The notes under the pieces: model-generated
Seen by the model: the letters and a program-made list of their open reading frames with translations, nothing else
Database searches by the model: none
Told to the model about the DNA's origin: nothing
Assembly: GCA_963730225.1 (NCBI GenBank)
Contig: CAVSQX010000004.1
Coordinates: forward strand, 930,001-994,000
DNA length: 64,000 bases
DNA from: CAVSQX01 sp963730225
Lineage (GTDB): Bacteria; Planctomycetota; Phycisphaerae; Tepidisphaerales; Tepidisphaeraceae
Direction: 5' to 3'
Shown here: positions 42,481-51,183 of the stretch, piece by piece
How positions within the stretch are numbered: the stretch's first letter is position 1
Layout: each line of letters starts with the position of its first letter
Translations under genes and position numbers: made by a program

Positions 42481-43302
42481 TCAGCTGAAGGGATTGGCCT
42501 GGGCAAGATATCGAAGCCAGGCGCCCTGGTCGTATTTGAGATCGCGGCCGGTCAGAACGATCAGGCTGCGGCGCGACTGCCATGCGACGGCAAAATCCTG
42601 CTCGCCCAACAGGCCGATGAGCGTCCGAGCCACATCGGCGTCACGATAATTCCGCAGGGCGTCGGCGGCGGCGATCCGCACGTCCTTGGATTCATCCACT
42701 TCCTCCATCGTCCCGTCCGCGCCGACAACCTGCCGTTTGCCCTCGGCGACCCGCTGAAGGTCCGACATGGCTCGCAGATCCGGAACGTTCGCCAGCGCCT
42801 TGGCGGCCTCCAGTCGCACCAACTCGTTGTCATCGTTGAGCGCGGAGATGAAGATCGGCGTGGCCGTGGCGTCTCGGCTGTAATTCAGGGCGCGGATCGC
42901 CATCGCGCGCACGGTGTAATCCGGATCCTTGCTGGCCAACTCCTGATAACGCAGCGTGTACGGCGGCCGTTTGCCGAAATCGTATTTGGTCGCCAGGATG
43001 GCGATTCCCTCTCGCCGCTGATCGGGGCTGCTGGGATTCTCCGTCATCCGCAGGGCATCGGCGGCGGGTGGCGTGTTGGCGCGGTCGATCTGGTGTGCCG
43101 TGAAAGTGAAGGGGGAGATAAGAACCGCAAGAAAAAATGCGCCAACCGACGCCAGCAGATCGTCCTGCTCGTCTTGGGAATCCGCCTTGGCTGAAGCCAG
43201 TTCTTCCTCGTGTTGCCCCGGCTTGGCCGCGATCGGCTGGCTGCACCCGCCACCAAGACCCAGGCAGGTGCACAGGAGCAGAGGAAGAATGGATTTGCGC
43301 AT
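42481..43302 (-). CDS. HEAT-repeat lipoprotein
   Basis: 273 residues. Lipoprotein signal with lipobox GGGC (about residue 20), a hydrophobic segment LLASVGAFFLAVLISPFTF at about 50-68, then HEAT/PBS-lyase-type repeats: DYTVRAMAIRALNYSRDATA, ALNDDNELVRLEAAKALANV, DVRIAAADALRNYRDADVAR and LLGEQDFAVAWQSRRSLIVL. It is a protein-interaction scaffold facing the periplasm. It lies between murI and the dehydrogenase in one operon. No specific partner can be named. Confidence 0.82.
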   Translation of the reverse strand: MRKSILPLLLCTCLGLGGGCSQPIAAKPGQHEEELASAKADSQDEQDDLLASVGAFFLAVLISPFTFTAHQIDRANTPPAADALRMTENPSSPDQRREGIAILATKYDFGKRPPYTLRYQELASKDPDYTVRAMAIRALNYSRDATATPIFISALNDDNELVRLEAAKALANVPDLRAMSDLQRVAEGKRQVVGADGTMEEVDESKDVRIAAADALRNYRDADVARTLIGLLGEQDFAVAWQSRRSLIVLTGRDLKYDQGAWLRYLAQANPFS

Positions 43303-43316
43303 TCGTGAATCCGATA

Positions 43317-44180
43317 TCACCCCACCCGCCGCAGCGGCGCCGGGGAGTCGGCGGTGAGCTGATCGAGCGTGATCCAAGTCGGCTCCTCAACCGGCACGCC
43401 GAGGAATCGCCGAGCCGTCTGCTGGAACTTGGCCGGATCGTCGGTGACCAGGCATCGCAGCGACGAATCGCTGATTTCACCGCGAAGCAGACCGCACGTC
43501 CGCAGCCGCCGGGCGACATCTTCGGCGCACTGTTCCGATGAGTCAATCACCTTGCACGCCGATCCCATCATCCGCGAGATCAGCGTTCGGTAAATCGGAT
43601 AGTGCGTACAGCCCAACACCAGCACATCCGGCTCGCATTCCATCAGCGGCTGGAGATACTGCTGAAGCGCCAACTGCACGAGCGGATCGGTATCGCTTCG
43701 TCCCTCTTCGATGATGGCGGCCAGCAGCGGCGCAGCGCGAACCATCAGGCGAGCTTTGTTGCGTCGGCGATGGATGGCATGCTGATAGGCCTGCGAGCGC
43801 ACGGTCGCCTCGGTGGCGATGACGCCGATGAGCGGCATCAGCTTCGTTCCCGCCGCCTCCGCCGCCGCCCGAGCGCCGGGATCGATCACCCCGCTTACGG
43901 GAATCTGCGGAAATTCCGCTTTGATCGCCGGCAGCGCCAGCGCCGTGGCCGTGTTGCAGGCGATCACCACGTGCTTGGGCTCCAGCGGCAACAGATGGTG
44001 GATGATCTGGCGGACAAACGTGGTGACGGTGGCAGCGCTTTTGCAGCCGTAGGGAACGCGGGCGGTGTCGCCGAAATAGACGATCTGCTCGTGCGGCAGG
44101 ACAGCCCGCAGAGCGCGAACGACTGTCAATCCGCCGACACCGCTATCCAAAACGACGATGGGGGCCGCTGCGGCAGGCAT
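43317..44180 (-). CDS. murI: Glutamate racemase
   Basis: Makes D-glutamate for peptidoglycan. 287 residues. The two catalytic cysteines are in VIACNTATALALPAI and VLGCTHYPIYRTLI. The N-terminus is IVVLDSGVGGLTVVRAL and the substrate segment is YFGDTARVPYG. ATG 44180 was chosen; a 77-codon in-frame extension overlaps the divergent receiver gene and is not credible. First gene of the four-gene minus-strand operon. Its presence supports peptidoglycan synthesis in this organism. Confidence 0.94.
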   Translation of the reverse strand: MPAAAAPIVVLDSGVGGLTVVRALRAVLPHEQIVYFGDTARVPYGCKSAATVTTFVRQIIHHLLPLEPKHVVIACNTATALALPAIKAEFPQIPVSGVIDPGARAAAEAAGTKLMPLIGVIATEATVRSQAYQHAIHRRRNKARLMVRAAPLLAAIIEEGRSDTDPLVQLALQQYLQPLMECEPDVLVLGCTHYPIYRTLISRMMGSACKVIDSSEQCAEDVARRLRTCGLLRGEISDSSLRCLVTDDPAKFQQTARRFLGVPVEEPTWITLDQLTADSPAPLRRVG

Positions 44181-44289
44181 ATAATGACGATTATCGGACG
44201 TTGATGCTTTAAACCTTGACAATTGCGGCGGGCAGATCGACACTGCATTTCCCGCATTCGGCCCTTTGCGCCACAATGGAGACCCCACC

Positions 44290-44682
44290 ATGAGCGAGGC
44301 ACTAAACGGAAAGCGAATTCTTCTGGTCGATGACGACAACGACATCCTGACCAGCATGCAGGCTGCCTTCGAGCCGACTGGTGCGGTCATGGAAACCGCC
44401 AACAACGGCAATAAAGCAGTTGAGCTGGCTGAGAAGAATCAGCCCGATTTGGTGATTCTCGACATGATGCTCCCCGGCCGCAGCGGGTTTTTGGTTTTGG
44501 AGAAGATCAAGTCGAAGAAGCCAAAGGGGGCCAAGCCGCACGTCATCATGATCACCGGCAACCAGGGCGCCCGGCACAAGATGTACGCCGAAAGCCTGGG
44601 CGTCAGCGAATACTTCAACAAACCCGTCAAGATGGACAAGCTCATCGCCTCCGCGGAGAAACTGCTGGGCACGCCTGCATGA
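44290..44682 (+). CDS. Single-domain response regulator
   Basis: 130 residues, one CheY-like receiver. Acidic cluster ILLVDDDNDILTSM, phospho-acceptor Asp in LVILDMMLPGRSG, switch Thr in VIMITGNQG and Lys in YFNKPVKMDKL. No output domain. ATG 44290. Divergent from murI; no kinase nearby. Confidence 0.9.
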   Translation: MSEALNGKRILLVDDDNDILTSMQAAFEPTGAVMETANNGNKAVELAEKNQPDLVILDMMLPGRSGFLVLEKIKSKKPKGAKPHVIMITGNQGARHKMYAESLGVSEYFNKPVKMDKLIASAEKLLGTPA

Positions 44683-44800
44683 GCTGTCCGTGCCCACGAG
44701 GGCAGTGGGCGCTTTACAGAAGTTTACAGAATCTGACGGATTGGAAATCGGCATCGCGTCATACCGCCTACGCAACCGCATTTTGCGATGCACTTAACTG

Positions 44801-45265
44801 GTGTTGGCATTGTTCGAGCGCTTCACGAATACGTCCCGCATCGCCGTAGCGATGGCGAATCAAGAGACCCATCGCTTGGGCGGCAACCTCATCGGAGACA
44901 TCGAACTGCTTCTGGGCCTTGTGAAGCATACCCGTGGAGTTGCGAACGTGGCTTTGCGCCAGCTCGGGGTTGATCTATCGAAACTCAAGGGTGAGCTTGA
45001 GAGCCAGCCCCGAAGTCTGGACGACGGGACGGCGCCGCAAAAGCTGCCGCAGACGCAGGAGTTCAAGATTGCAATCCGGTCCACGATTGAACTCGCCCGG
45101 GATATGGGGCATAGGCATGTCGGTACGGAACACATGCTGATTGCGCTCGTGCGCGATCCGGGATCTGCTCCGTCCCGTATTTTGGCTGGTCATGCGGTAT
45201 CGTTCGATCGTGTCAATTGCACAATCGCGGACATCGCTTCGGTAAATCCCAAAGGCGAGGAATAA
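44801..45265 (+). CDS. Clp N-terminal-repeat domain protein
   Basis: 154 residues. Double Clp-N motif: MLALFERFTNTSRIAVAMAN, LGGNLIGDIELLLGLVKHTR, then IELARDMGHRHVGTEHMLIA and LVRDPG. This is the substrate/adaptor-binding domain of ClpA/ClpC without any AAA module. It could be an adaptor or decoy, or a degenerate remnant. The GTG start at 44801 is the best candidate. No clpC or clpP is adjacent. Confidence 0.75.
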   Translation: MLALFERFTNTSRIAVAMANQETHRLGGNLIGDIELLLGLVKHTRGVANVALRQLGVDLSKLKGELESQPRSLDDGTAPQKLPQTQEFKIAIRSTIELARDMGHRHVGTEHMLIALVRDPGSAPSRILAGHAVSFDRVNCTIADIASVNPKGEE

Positions 45266-45339
45266 CGCCGATACGTCATCCTCAAATCCCGCCAAAACCG
45301 TTTCTGGTATGCCCAGCCGGTGTTTGCTACAATACCGTG

Positions 45340-45597
45340 ATGACTGCTGATGCTGTTTTCGCTCGGCTTCACCGTCGTCCGTTCGTGCCGTTTCGTCTGA
45401 TTCTTACCAGTGGGACGACGTATGACATCATGCATCCCGGGATGTTATTCGTTTCAAAGTCGGGTTTGACCGTTGCGATTTATGATCGCGATCAGCGGCC
45501 GTCGCTGGAGGAAATTCCGGTACGCGAGGCATTGGTTTCCTTTCTGCACGTTGCGGCCACAGAGGATATACCTCACCCGTCGTCAAGGGCGGGGTAA
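45340..45597 (+). CDS. Small conserved protein
   Basis: 85 residues: RLHRRPFVPFRLILTSGTTY, MHPGMLFVSKSGLTVAIYD. This short beta-rich layout (RPFxPFRhxhxxG, HPEMh) is a recurrent small-protein family in planctomycetes; its function is unknown to me. ATG 45340, with TACAAT seven bases upstream of the start. Confidence 0.65.
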   Translation: MTADAVFARLHRRPFVPFRLILTSGTTYDIMHPGMLFVSKSGLTVAIYDRDQRPSLEEIPVREALVSFLHVAATEDIPHPSSRAG

Positions 45598-45635
45598 CAA
45601 ATCGCCGCCCATGAAAGCCGGTGAGGAAGTTCGCG

Positions 45636-46586
45636 ATGAACTCCCAACTCGCCGCAATTTTCCTTGCGATCACACTGCTTCTAACTACCTCCGTTCCAAC
45701 ACTCGCCGTCGATACCACTCCCACGACGCAGCCGGATGCGGTGTCGGTTTTGCTTTGGCGGACGGTTCTGCAAAATTGGACCGCGCAGCTGGCAGCGGTG
45801 AAATCGATTCATGTGTCTTATTCCACCTGCTCCAAGGGCTTCCTGGGCAATCAAAAGCCAACGATGGAGTTAACGCAGGTGGGTGAAAAGTTCCTGTACA
45901 CGACGACGCAAGTAGCTTGGTTCAACACGTCCCGTACTACCGGGACGATTGTCATGACTACCGCGTTCGACGGAAAGACAGCGTGGCGAAAGTCGTCGCT
46001 GTCGGGAATCGTTAGTCAGAGTTCAACCGGCAAGATCAAAACCGATTTTGTCGATCCGCTGCGGTATGTGATGCCGATCTCGCCGCTGGAGATGGAGGCA
46101 AAATGCCAGAGCGTTCAGTTGGCGATTCAGTCGGCTCAGCGGGCAAGCGACGGCGGGAAAGCGGTGATCGAAGTCGAAGTGCTCAACCTGAGCAATCAGC
46201 AAAAGTTCACCGCGTCGTTCTCGACAACCGATGGGTATCTCCCGATCCATCTAATCGATATGGACGCCAGCGGCCATCGCACCAGCGAAGGGGTGATCGA
46301 CGATATCGCGGCTATCAAAGCGGACGATGGAGCAACCTGTTTCTATCCGATTCACGCCAAACGAACCGGATGGAATGTGTGGCCGAGGAATGTCATTTAC
46401 ACCGAGGAATTGCAGGTGGATCGCGCCAGCATTCGGATCAACGGCACGATCCCGCCGGAGAACCTGCGGATAAATATTCTCCCGAGCGATTCGGTTTTCG
46501 ATGCCGACACCCGCCAGTGGCTCCAAAACAAACCGGTGCCCAGACAACCAAATCAACCGACAAGCCCGGTGGCGGTCGCGGGGTAA
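45636..46586 (+). CDS. Exported protein of unknown function (LolA-like fold possible)
   Basis: 316 residues. Signal peptide MNSQLAAIFLAITLLLTTSV with a likely cleavage after LAVD. The body alternates beta strands (YTTTQVAWFNTSRTTGTIVM, AVIEVEVLNLSNQQKFTASF, GYLPIHLIDMDAS) as in LolA/LppX-type lipoprotein-carrier folds; this is a weak structural guess. Start ATG 45636. Confidence 0.7.
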   Translation: MNSQLAAIFLAITLLLTTSVPTLAVDTTPTTQPDAVSVLLWRTVLQNWTAQLAAVKSIHVSYSTCSKGFLGNQKPTMELTQVGEKFLYTTTQVAWFNTSRTTGTIVMTTAFDGKTAWRKSSLSGIVSQSSTGKIKTDFVDPLRYVMPISPLEMEAKCQSVQLAIQSAQRASDGGKAVIEVEVLNLSNQQKFTASFSTTDGYLPIHLIDMDASGHRTSEGVIDDIAAIKADDGATCFYPIHAKRTGWNVWPRNVIYTEELQVDRASIRINGTIPPENLRINILPSDSVFDADTRQWLQNKPVPRQPNQPTSPVAVAG

Positions 46587-46610
46587 AGCGGTGAGCGGGG
46601 AAGGGCAATC

Positions 46611-48164
46611 TCACCTGGCATATTCCACACTCCGCACTTCACGGATCAGCGTCACCTTGATCTCCCCTGGATACTGCAACTCAGTTTCAATCTTCTTGGC
46701 GATGTCGCGGGCGATCTTAGCGCTGACGCGATCGTCGATCATGCGGGCATCGACAATCACTCGAATCTCTCGCCCGGCTTGGATGGCGTAAGCCTGGCGC
46801 ACGCCTTCGAAGCTCATGGCGACTTCTTCCAGATCCTGTAACCGTTTGATGTAGCGTTCGAGGCTTTCGCGGCGGGCGCCGGGGCGGGAGGCGGAGATGG
46901 CGTCGGCGGCGGTGACGATGGGGGTGTAGGGTGTCGTGGCGGGAACGTCGCCGTGATGTGCCAGGGCGGCGTTCAGCACGGCTTCGGGTTCGTTGAATCG
47001 GCGGAGGAATTCCATGCCGAGCTGGGGGTGGCCGCCCTCTTGCTCATGGTCCATGGCTTTGCCGATGTCGTGAAGCAGGCCGGCGCGGCGGGCGAGGGAG
47101 CCGTCCAGGCCCAATTCGTCGGCGATGATTTGGGAGAGATACGCCACTTCCAAGGAATGCTTCAGGACGTTTTGGCCGTAGCTGGTGCGGTAGTGGAGCC
47201 GGCCAAGCATCGGCAGAATCGGCTTGGCCAGGTTTGGGAGATTGGCTTCGGCGGCGGCGGTTTTGCCGAGCTTGATGAGTTCGTCTTCCATCTCCTTGCC
47301 GGTGGCGGCGACGACTTCCTCGATGCGGGCAGGGTGGATGCGGCCATCCTGCACGAGGCGTTCGAGGGAGATGCGGGCGACTTCGCGGCGGACGGGGTCG
47401 AAGCAACTGACGACCACCATGCCGGGCGTGTCGTCGATCACGACATCGACGCCGGTCGCTTTCTCGAAGCTGCGGATGTTGCGGCCCTCGCGGCCGATGA
47501 CGCGGCCTTTCATGTCGTCGCTGGGAATGGTCACGGAGCTGACGGTGTGATCGCTGGTCTGCTCGGCGGCGTAACGCTGGATGGCCTGGAGGATGATCAT
47601 TCGGCTCTTTTCCTTGGCCTCCTCCTGGGCCTGCTCCGTGGCCCGCTGGATGATCTGGCCAGCTTCCTGGCGACATTCCTCCTCGATGCGCTTAAGGAGC
47701 AATTCCTTGGCCTGCTCGGCGCTGAGGTTGGCCAATTGCAACAGCCGTTCTTTCTGCTCGCGCAGGGCGGCGGAAAGCTGTTCATCCTTGGCGGCCATGG
47801 ATTTATCGCGGGCGGCCAGACGATTCTCCAGATCGTCCAGGTGCTTTTCCTTCACGGAAAGCGTGTCGAGCTTGCGATCGAGAGTGTCTTCGCGCTTGCT
47901 GAGGCGAGATTCGTGCTCCTCGAGCCGTTTGCGGGCGGATTCGTGTTCGCGGTCGAACTGCTCTTTGAGCTTCAGTTGCTCCTGTCTGCCGGCCAGTTGA
48001 ATTTCCTTGGCCTTGTTTTCGGCTTCGAGGCGGGCGTTGTCGGTGATGCGCTGGGCCTCGGTTTGCGCCTGGGCGATCATCCGCTTGCCGCTGGTGAGAT
48101 AAAAAGCGAGCCCCGCCGCGCCACCGATAATCAGCACCGCGAGCAAAATTTCGAGAATCATCAT
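46611..48164 (-). CDS. rny: Ribonuclease Y
   Basis: Membrane-anchored endoribonuclease that starts mRNA decay. 517 residues, the standard length: one N-terminal membrane helix (ILEILLAVLIIGGAAGLAFY), a long coiled coil (about 30-200), KH domain (MKGRVIGREGRNIRSFEKAT), HD domain (RRAGLLHDIGKAMDHE; later AHHGDV) and the typical end IKVTLIREVRSVEYAR. ATG 48164 was chosen, with GAGAGG upstream. A longer in-frame extension upstream is not homologous. Confidence 0.95.
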   Translation of the reverse strand: MMILEILLAVLIIGGAAGLAFYLTSGKRMIAQAQTEAQRITDNARLEAENKAKEIQLAGRQEQLKLKEQFDREHESARKRLEEHESRLSKREDTLDRKLDTLSVKEKHLDDLENRLAARDKSMAAKDEQLSAALREQKERLLQLANLSAEQAKELLLKRIEEECRQEAGQIIQRATEQAQEEAKEKSRMIILQAIQRYAAEQTSDHTVSSVTIPSDDMKGRVIGREGRNIRSFEKATGVDVVIDDTPGMVVVSCFDPVRREVARISLERLVQDGRIHPARIEEVVAATGKEMEDELIKLGKTAAAEANLPNLAKPILPMLGRLHYRTSYGQNVLKHSLEVAYLSQIIADELGLDGSLARRAGLLHDIGKAMDHEQEGGHPQLGMEFLRRFNEPEAVLNAALAHHGDVPATTPYTPIVTAADAISASRPGARRESLERYIKRLQDLEEVAMSFEGVRQAYAIQAGREIRVIVDARMIDDRVSAKIARDIAKKIETELQYPGEIKVTLIREVRSVEYAR

Positions 48165-48303
48165 TTTCGCCGTTCCTCTCACGTAAACGAAAGAGGCAAC
48201 CCAATTTAACGAGCCGACGGTGATCAAGCCGGGGCATCGGCGGATGATTGAGGCGGGAAGAATTGACGATTGGCTGCCGCGGTATGGCGGCATCGCTCCA
48301 CGA

Positions 48304-48588
48304 TCAACTCAGATCATTATGACGGTCTGAGGAGATTCGGCCCGGGGAGAAAGTGGGTGGAGCTCGCGCAATGACCGAATTGGACTGAAGTTGCGATCCC
48401 ACAGCGGGACGGCATGGCCAATTCGATCGCACAGGAATAACTTGCGGGATAACCCGAGACGGGTTTCCGATGTGCCGAAGGTGCGCTGCCGCCAGCAATG
48501 CCAGGCCAAGCAGCGACAGAACCAGCAGGAGGATCAGGAGCAATCCAGATGCTTGCGTTGCGAAAACTCCAAGAAATGCCACGTTCAT
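48304..48588 (-). CDS. Possible small membrane protein
   Basis: 94 codons. One hydrophobic helix at the N-terminus (ASGLLLILLLVLSLLGLALL) is followed by a Pro/Arg/Ser-rich tail with no recognisable features. No clear ribosome site. It may be chance coding in a GC-rich spacer. Confidence 0.28.
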   Translation of the reverse strand: MNVAFLGVFATQASGLLLILLLVLSLLGLALLAAAHLRHIGNPSRVIPQVIPVRSNWPCRPAVGSQLQSNSVIARAPPTFSPGRISSDRHNDLS

Positions 48589-48655
48589 TTGCAGCCCCCG
48601 CGGCCGACTAAACTCATTGTCGGAACGCGAGTTGCCTCGTCAAATTGCCTCACTG

Positions 48656-48715
48656 GCCCGCCAGCCATCCGCATGTGCTGGCGGGCACCCAACGGGCAGG
48701 GTACGCCCATTTGGG
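48656..48715 (-). terminator. Two tandem hairpins downstream of the PEP-CTERM gene
   Basis: Arms GCCCGCCAGC (48656-48665) and GCTGGCGGGC (48677-48686) form a perfect 10-base stem. CCCAA-c-GGGC (48688-48697) pairs with GCCC-at-TTGGG (48705-48715). Neither is followed by a U-run on the minus strand, so they may stabilise the 3' end and not terminate on their own. Confidence 0.35.
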
Positions 48716-48746
48716 ATGTAACGATTCTACGTACGGCCGGGCCGAT

Positions 48747-51086
48747 TTACAAGCCAAATGACCGTCGGCGGCGCAAGAACATGGCACAAAGCCCGCCGAG
48801 GATGAACTGGCAGGCGGGCTCGGGAACGGAAGTGTCGATCCGATCTGCCGCGGCGGCTGACAGAACGGGGCCTTGTGTGTTGAAACTATTGTCGATCAGG
48901 GTGTAATCGTCGCCGTTGATCACGCCGTCGTAGTTGAAATCGCCATTACGCCAGCCGGTTAGGCCGTTATTGAAGCCGTTGTCCAACAGCGCGTAATCGC
49001 TGCCATTAACGATGCCGTCGAGATTGGCGTCGCCAAAGTAGGTGTATTTGACCAGAACGTCGCTGGAGGTAACGGGCTGGCCCTCAAATGTGGTGACCAA
49101 AGGCTGACCGTGACCGTTGTTGTTCAATTCGACGCCAAGGGCGGTGTTGGTGGTCTGTGCGGCGGCGTAGGAATCGATGCCCTGGCCGTTCCAGTAACCG
49201 TGATTCGCCGAATTCAGGCCCTGGGCGATTTGATCGGATATTTGGCTCAAATTGCCGTTGTGAACGATCAGGTCGTTGGCGCCCAAATCCAACTGGCTGT
49301 GCCACGCACCGGTTCCGCCAGCGAGGGTGAGGTTGCTCAGAACCATCACCTGGTTTTGGGTGGAAGCCAGGATGGCGCTTCCGCCTGCGCCGATCGCCAA
49401 ACTCGAGTTGGTGGGATTGCCGACAACGCCATCATCGAAAACCGCGGTCGCGCCCGGATCGACAGTAAAAGTGCCGGCGTTGGTGACGCTGCCGAGGAAC
49501 ACGGTGGGAAGCACTCCAGAGATTTCAATCGTTCCGGAATTGAGAACGGTTCCCTGGACACCGCTGGGGCCGGTGAGTTTCATGCTTCCGCTGTTGAACA
49601 GGCCGGTGGTGGTGCTGAGGGTGCCGTAGCCCTGGATGGAGTTGGTTGAGGAATTGGCCAAAGTTCCGTGAACATCCAATTCCCCGCCGGTGAAATTGAT
49701 CGTGCCGTTGTTGGTGACGCTGCTGTTGACGACCAAATCGCAGGTGCCGCCCAGCAGCAGTTGTCCGGCCGAGAGGGTCAGGGCCGCACAGGAGACGGCG
49801 GCGTATTGCTGGACTTCCAATTCCGACGTGCCGCCCGATACGGAGATCGTGCCGGCCACGCTCACCGAAGCCTGTGGACTGGTGAAATCAGCAACGCCGC
49901 CGTTGCTGACCGCGACGCTGTTGGCGGTCAAGGTTCCGTTGAACATGGTGAAACTCGCGCCGCTGGAGGTGCCGTCGACGGTGAGGGAATTGGTGGTGAG
50001 ACTTCCGCCGGACAGGGTCAACATGCCGCCGTCGATGACGCTGGTCGTGGCTCCGACGACCAATCCGCGGCCGGAATTGAGGATCAGGCTCGATCCGAGC
50101 AACTGCCCGGAGCCGACGCCAATGCTGGTTGGGCCGGTGGCGGAATTCGTGAAGGTGTTGGTTCCCGACGCCCAGGACTGTGGATCGAAGAATCGCTCGG
50201 CGACCACGGTGCCGCTGGTGCCCTCGCGCCCGGTCACATAAACCATTCCAGCCTGGTTCACCGCCACACCGCTGGGAAAAAACGGTTGGCCGTTCAACGT
50301 TGCGGCGACGAACTCGACGAAGGTGCCGCCGGCGGAGAAAACTTCCAGCCCGGCGCTGGACGGTTGGGTGATGTAAACGAGCCCGGTTCCGCTGACGGCC
50401 AGGCTTTGCGGTGAAGCGAGCGAGTTGGGTCCGGATTGGTTGCCGAAATCGAATTCGTAGACCCCCGCAGATGTGAAAGCCTCGATTCGATTGCCGCTCG
50501 GATCGGCGACGTAAACATCAGCTTGAGACGAATCCAGCGCAATGCCCGCCGCCCCGGCAGCGCCGAATTGCCCGTCGCCGTTGCCGCTGGCTCCGAACGA
50601 TCCGAGGCTCCCGCCGACATCATTGTACAAATCGACGGCCGAGCCGTTTCCCACGTACAGCGTGCCGGATGAATTGATCGCCAATCCGCTGGCGGCGCTG
50701 AGCTGGCTCTGGCCGATCTGCATTTGGCCGACGCCGTTGGAGCCGTAGACGAGAATGGCCTGGCGAGTCGAGTCGGCGACGTAGCTGGAGCCATCGGAGC
50801 CGACGGCTGCGAACAACGGCTGAGCGAGGCTGAAATCTCCCGAGCCGGAAGCGGCGGCGGTGAGAGTGGTTAGATAAGATCCGTCGGCGGCAAAAACCTT
50901 CGCTGCCGCCGGTGCGGCCTGGGTAACCAGCACTTGTCCGTTGGACCCAACGGCGACGTTTGTAGGAGCGGAAAGAATTCCTGCTCCGCTGTTGGCGAAT
51001 TGATTCAATGGAGTGATATCGGCCCGCGCCCAAGCGGATACGGCGGCAGAGATGATCCCCATGCGGCAAAGCCAGGATTTCGCCAT
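48747..51086 (-). CDS. PEP-CTERM-sorted protein with NHL-like repeats, passenger-like repeats and dockerin
   Basis: 779 residues in four parts. (1) Signal peptide, then NHL-like propeller repeats (about 30-320: SAPTNVAVGSNGQVLVTQAA, FAAVGSDGSSYVADSTRQAI and similar). (2) Beta-helical autotransporter-passenger-like repeats (about 330-640: TLSGGSLTTNSLTVDGTSSG, VTNNGTINFTGGELDVHGTL and similar). (3) A dockerin-type EF-hand pair (GDANLDGIVNGSDYALLDNG, GDFNYDGVINGDDYTLIDNS). (4) A C-terminal PEP-CTERM sorting signal: VPEP, hydrophobic helix, RRRR. It should be exported and processed by an exosortase encoded elsewhere. Confidence 0.9.
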   Translation of the reverse strand: MAKSWLCRMGIISAAVSAWARADITPLNQFANSGAGILSAPTNVAVGSNGQVLVTQAAPAAAKVFAADGSYLTTLTAAASGSGDFSLAQPLFAAVGSDGSSYVADSTRQAILVYGSNGVGQMQIGQSQLSAASGLAINSSGTLYVGNGSAVDLYNDVGGSLGSFGASGNGDGQFGAAGAAGIALDSSQADVYVADPSGNRIEAFTSAGVYEFDFGNQSGPNSLASPQSLAVSGTGLVYITQPSSAGLEVFSAGGTFVEFVAATLNGQPFFPSGVAVNQAGMVYVTGREGTSGTVVAERFFDPQSWASGTNTFTNSATGPTSIGVGSGQLLGSSLILNSGRGLVVGATTSVIDGGMLTLSGGSLTTNSLTVDGTSSGASFTMFNGTLTANSVAVSNGGVADFTSPQASVSVAGTISVSGGTSELEVQQYAAVSCAALTLSAGQLLLGGTCDLVVNSSVTNNGTINFTGGELDVHGTLANSSTNSIQGYGTLSTTTGLFNSGSMKLTGPSGVQGTVLNSGTIEISGVLPTVFLGSVTNAGTFTVDPGATAVFDDGVVGNPTNSSLAIGAGGSAILASTQNQVMVLSNLTLAGGTGAWHSQLDLGANDLIVHNGNLSQISDQIAQGLNSANHGYWNGQGIDSYAAAQTTNTALGVELNNNGHGQPLVTTFEGQPVTSSDVLVKYTYFGDANLDGIVNGSDYALLDNGFNNGLTGWRNGDFNYDGVINGDDYTLIDNSFNTQGPVLSAAAADRIDTSVPEPACQFILGGLCAMFLRRRRSFGL

Positions 51087-51183
51087 CGTCTCCCTCCACA
51101 GGAGTCCACCCCGCGCCGCTCTCCGTTTTACGGCCGTGTCGCAGCGTCTTCAAGCAATTAATCCGCGAACGGGATGTTTAGAA

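Larger units (their letters stand above)
48165..48746. other. 582-base region without a confident gene
   Basis: Between rny and the PEP-CTERM gene. One minus-strand frame at 48304-48588 begins with a strongly hydrophobic helix and is listed separately at low confidence. The end nearest the PEP-CTERM gene contains two tandem hairpins (48656-48715). Confidence 0.5.

Noticed and set aside
41561..42649. Plus-strand frame opposite the dehydrogenase
   Set aside because: The dehydrogenase has complete zinc-binding motifs; the antisense translation has no recognisable domain and is Arg/His/Gln-rich.
44181..44411. 77-codon extension of glutamate racemase
   Set aside because: It overlaps the divergent receiver gene and is not part of the MurI family; ATG 44180 gives the normal N-terminus.
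44692..44715. Hairpin GCCCAC/GTGGGC as terminator after the receiver gene
   Set aside because: Only six base pairs and followed by GCTTTAC, too few T residues to support an intrinsic terminator.
46953..48209. Long plus-strand frame opposite rny
   Set aside because: The translation is Gly/Ala/Leu/Asp-biased without motifs; rny on the other strand is complete with KH and HD domains.
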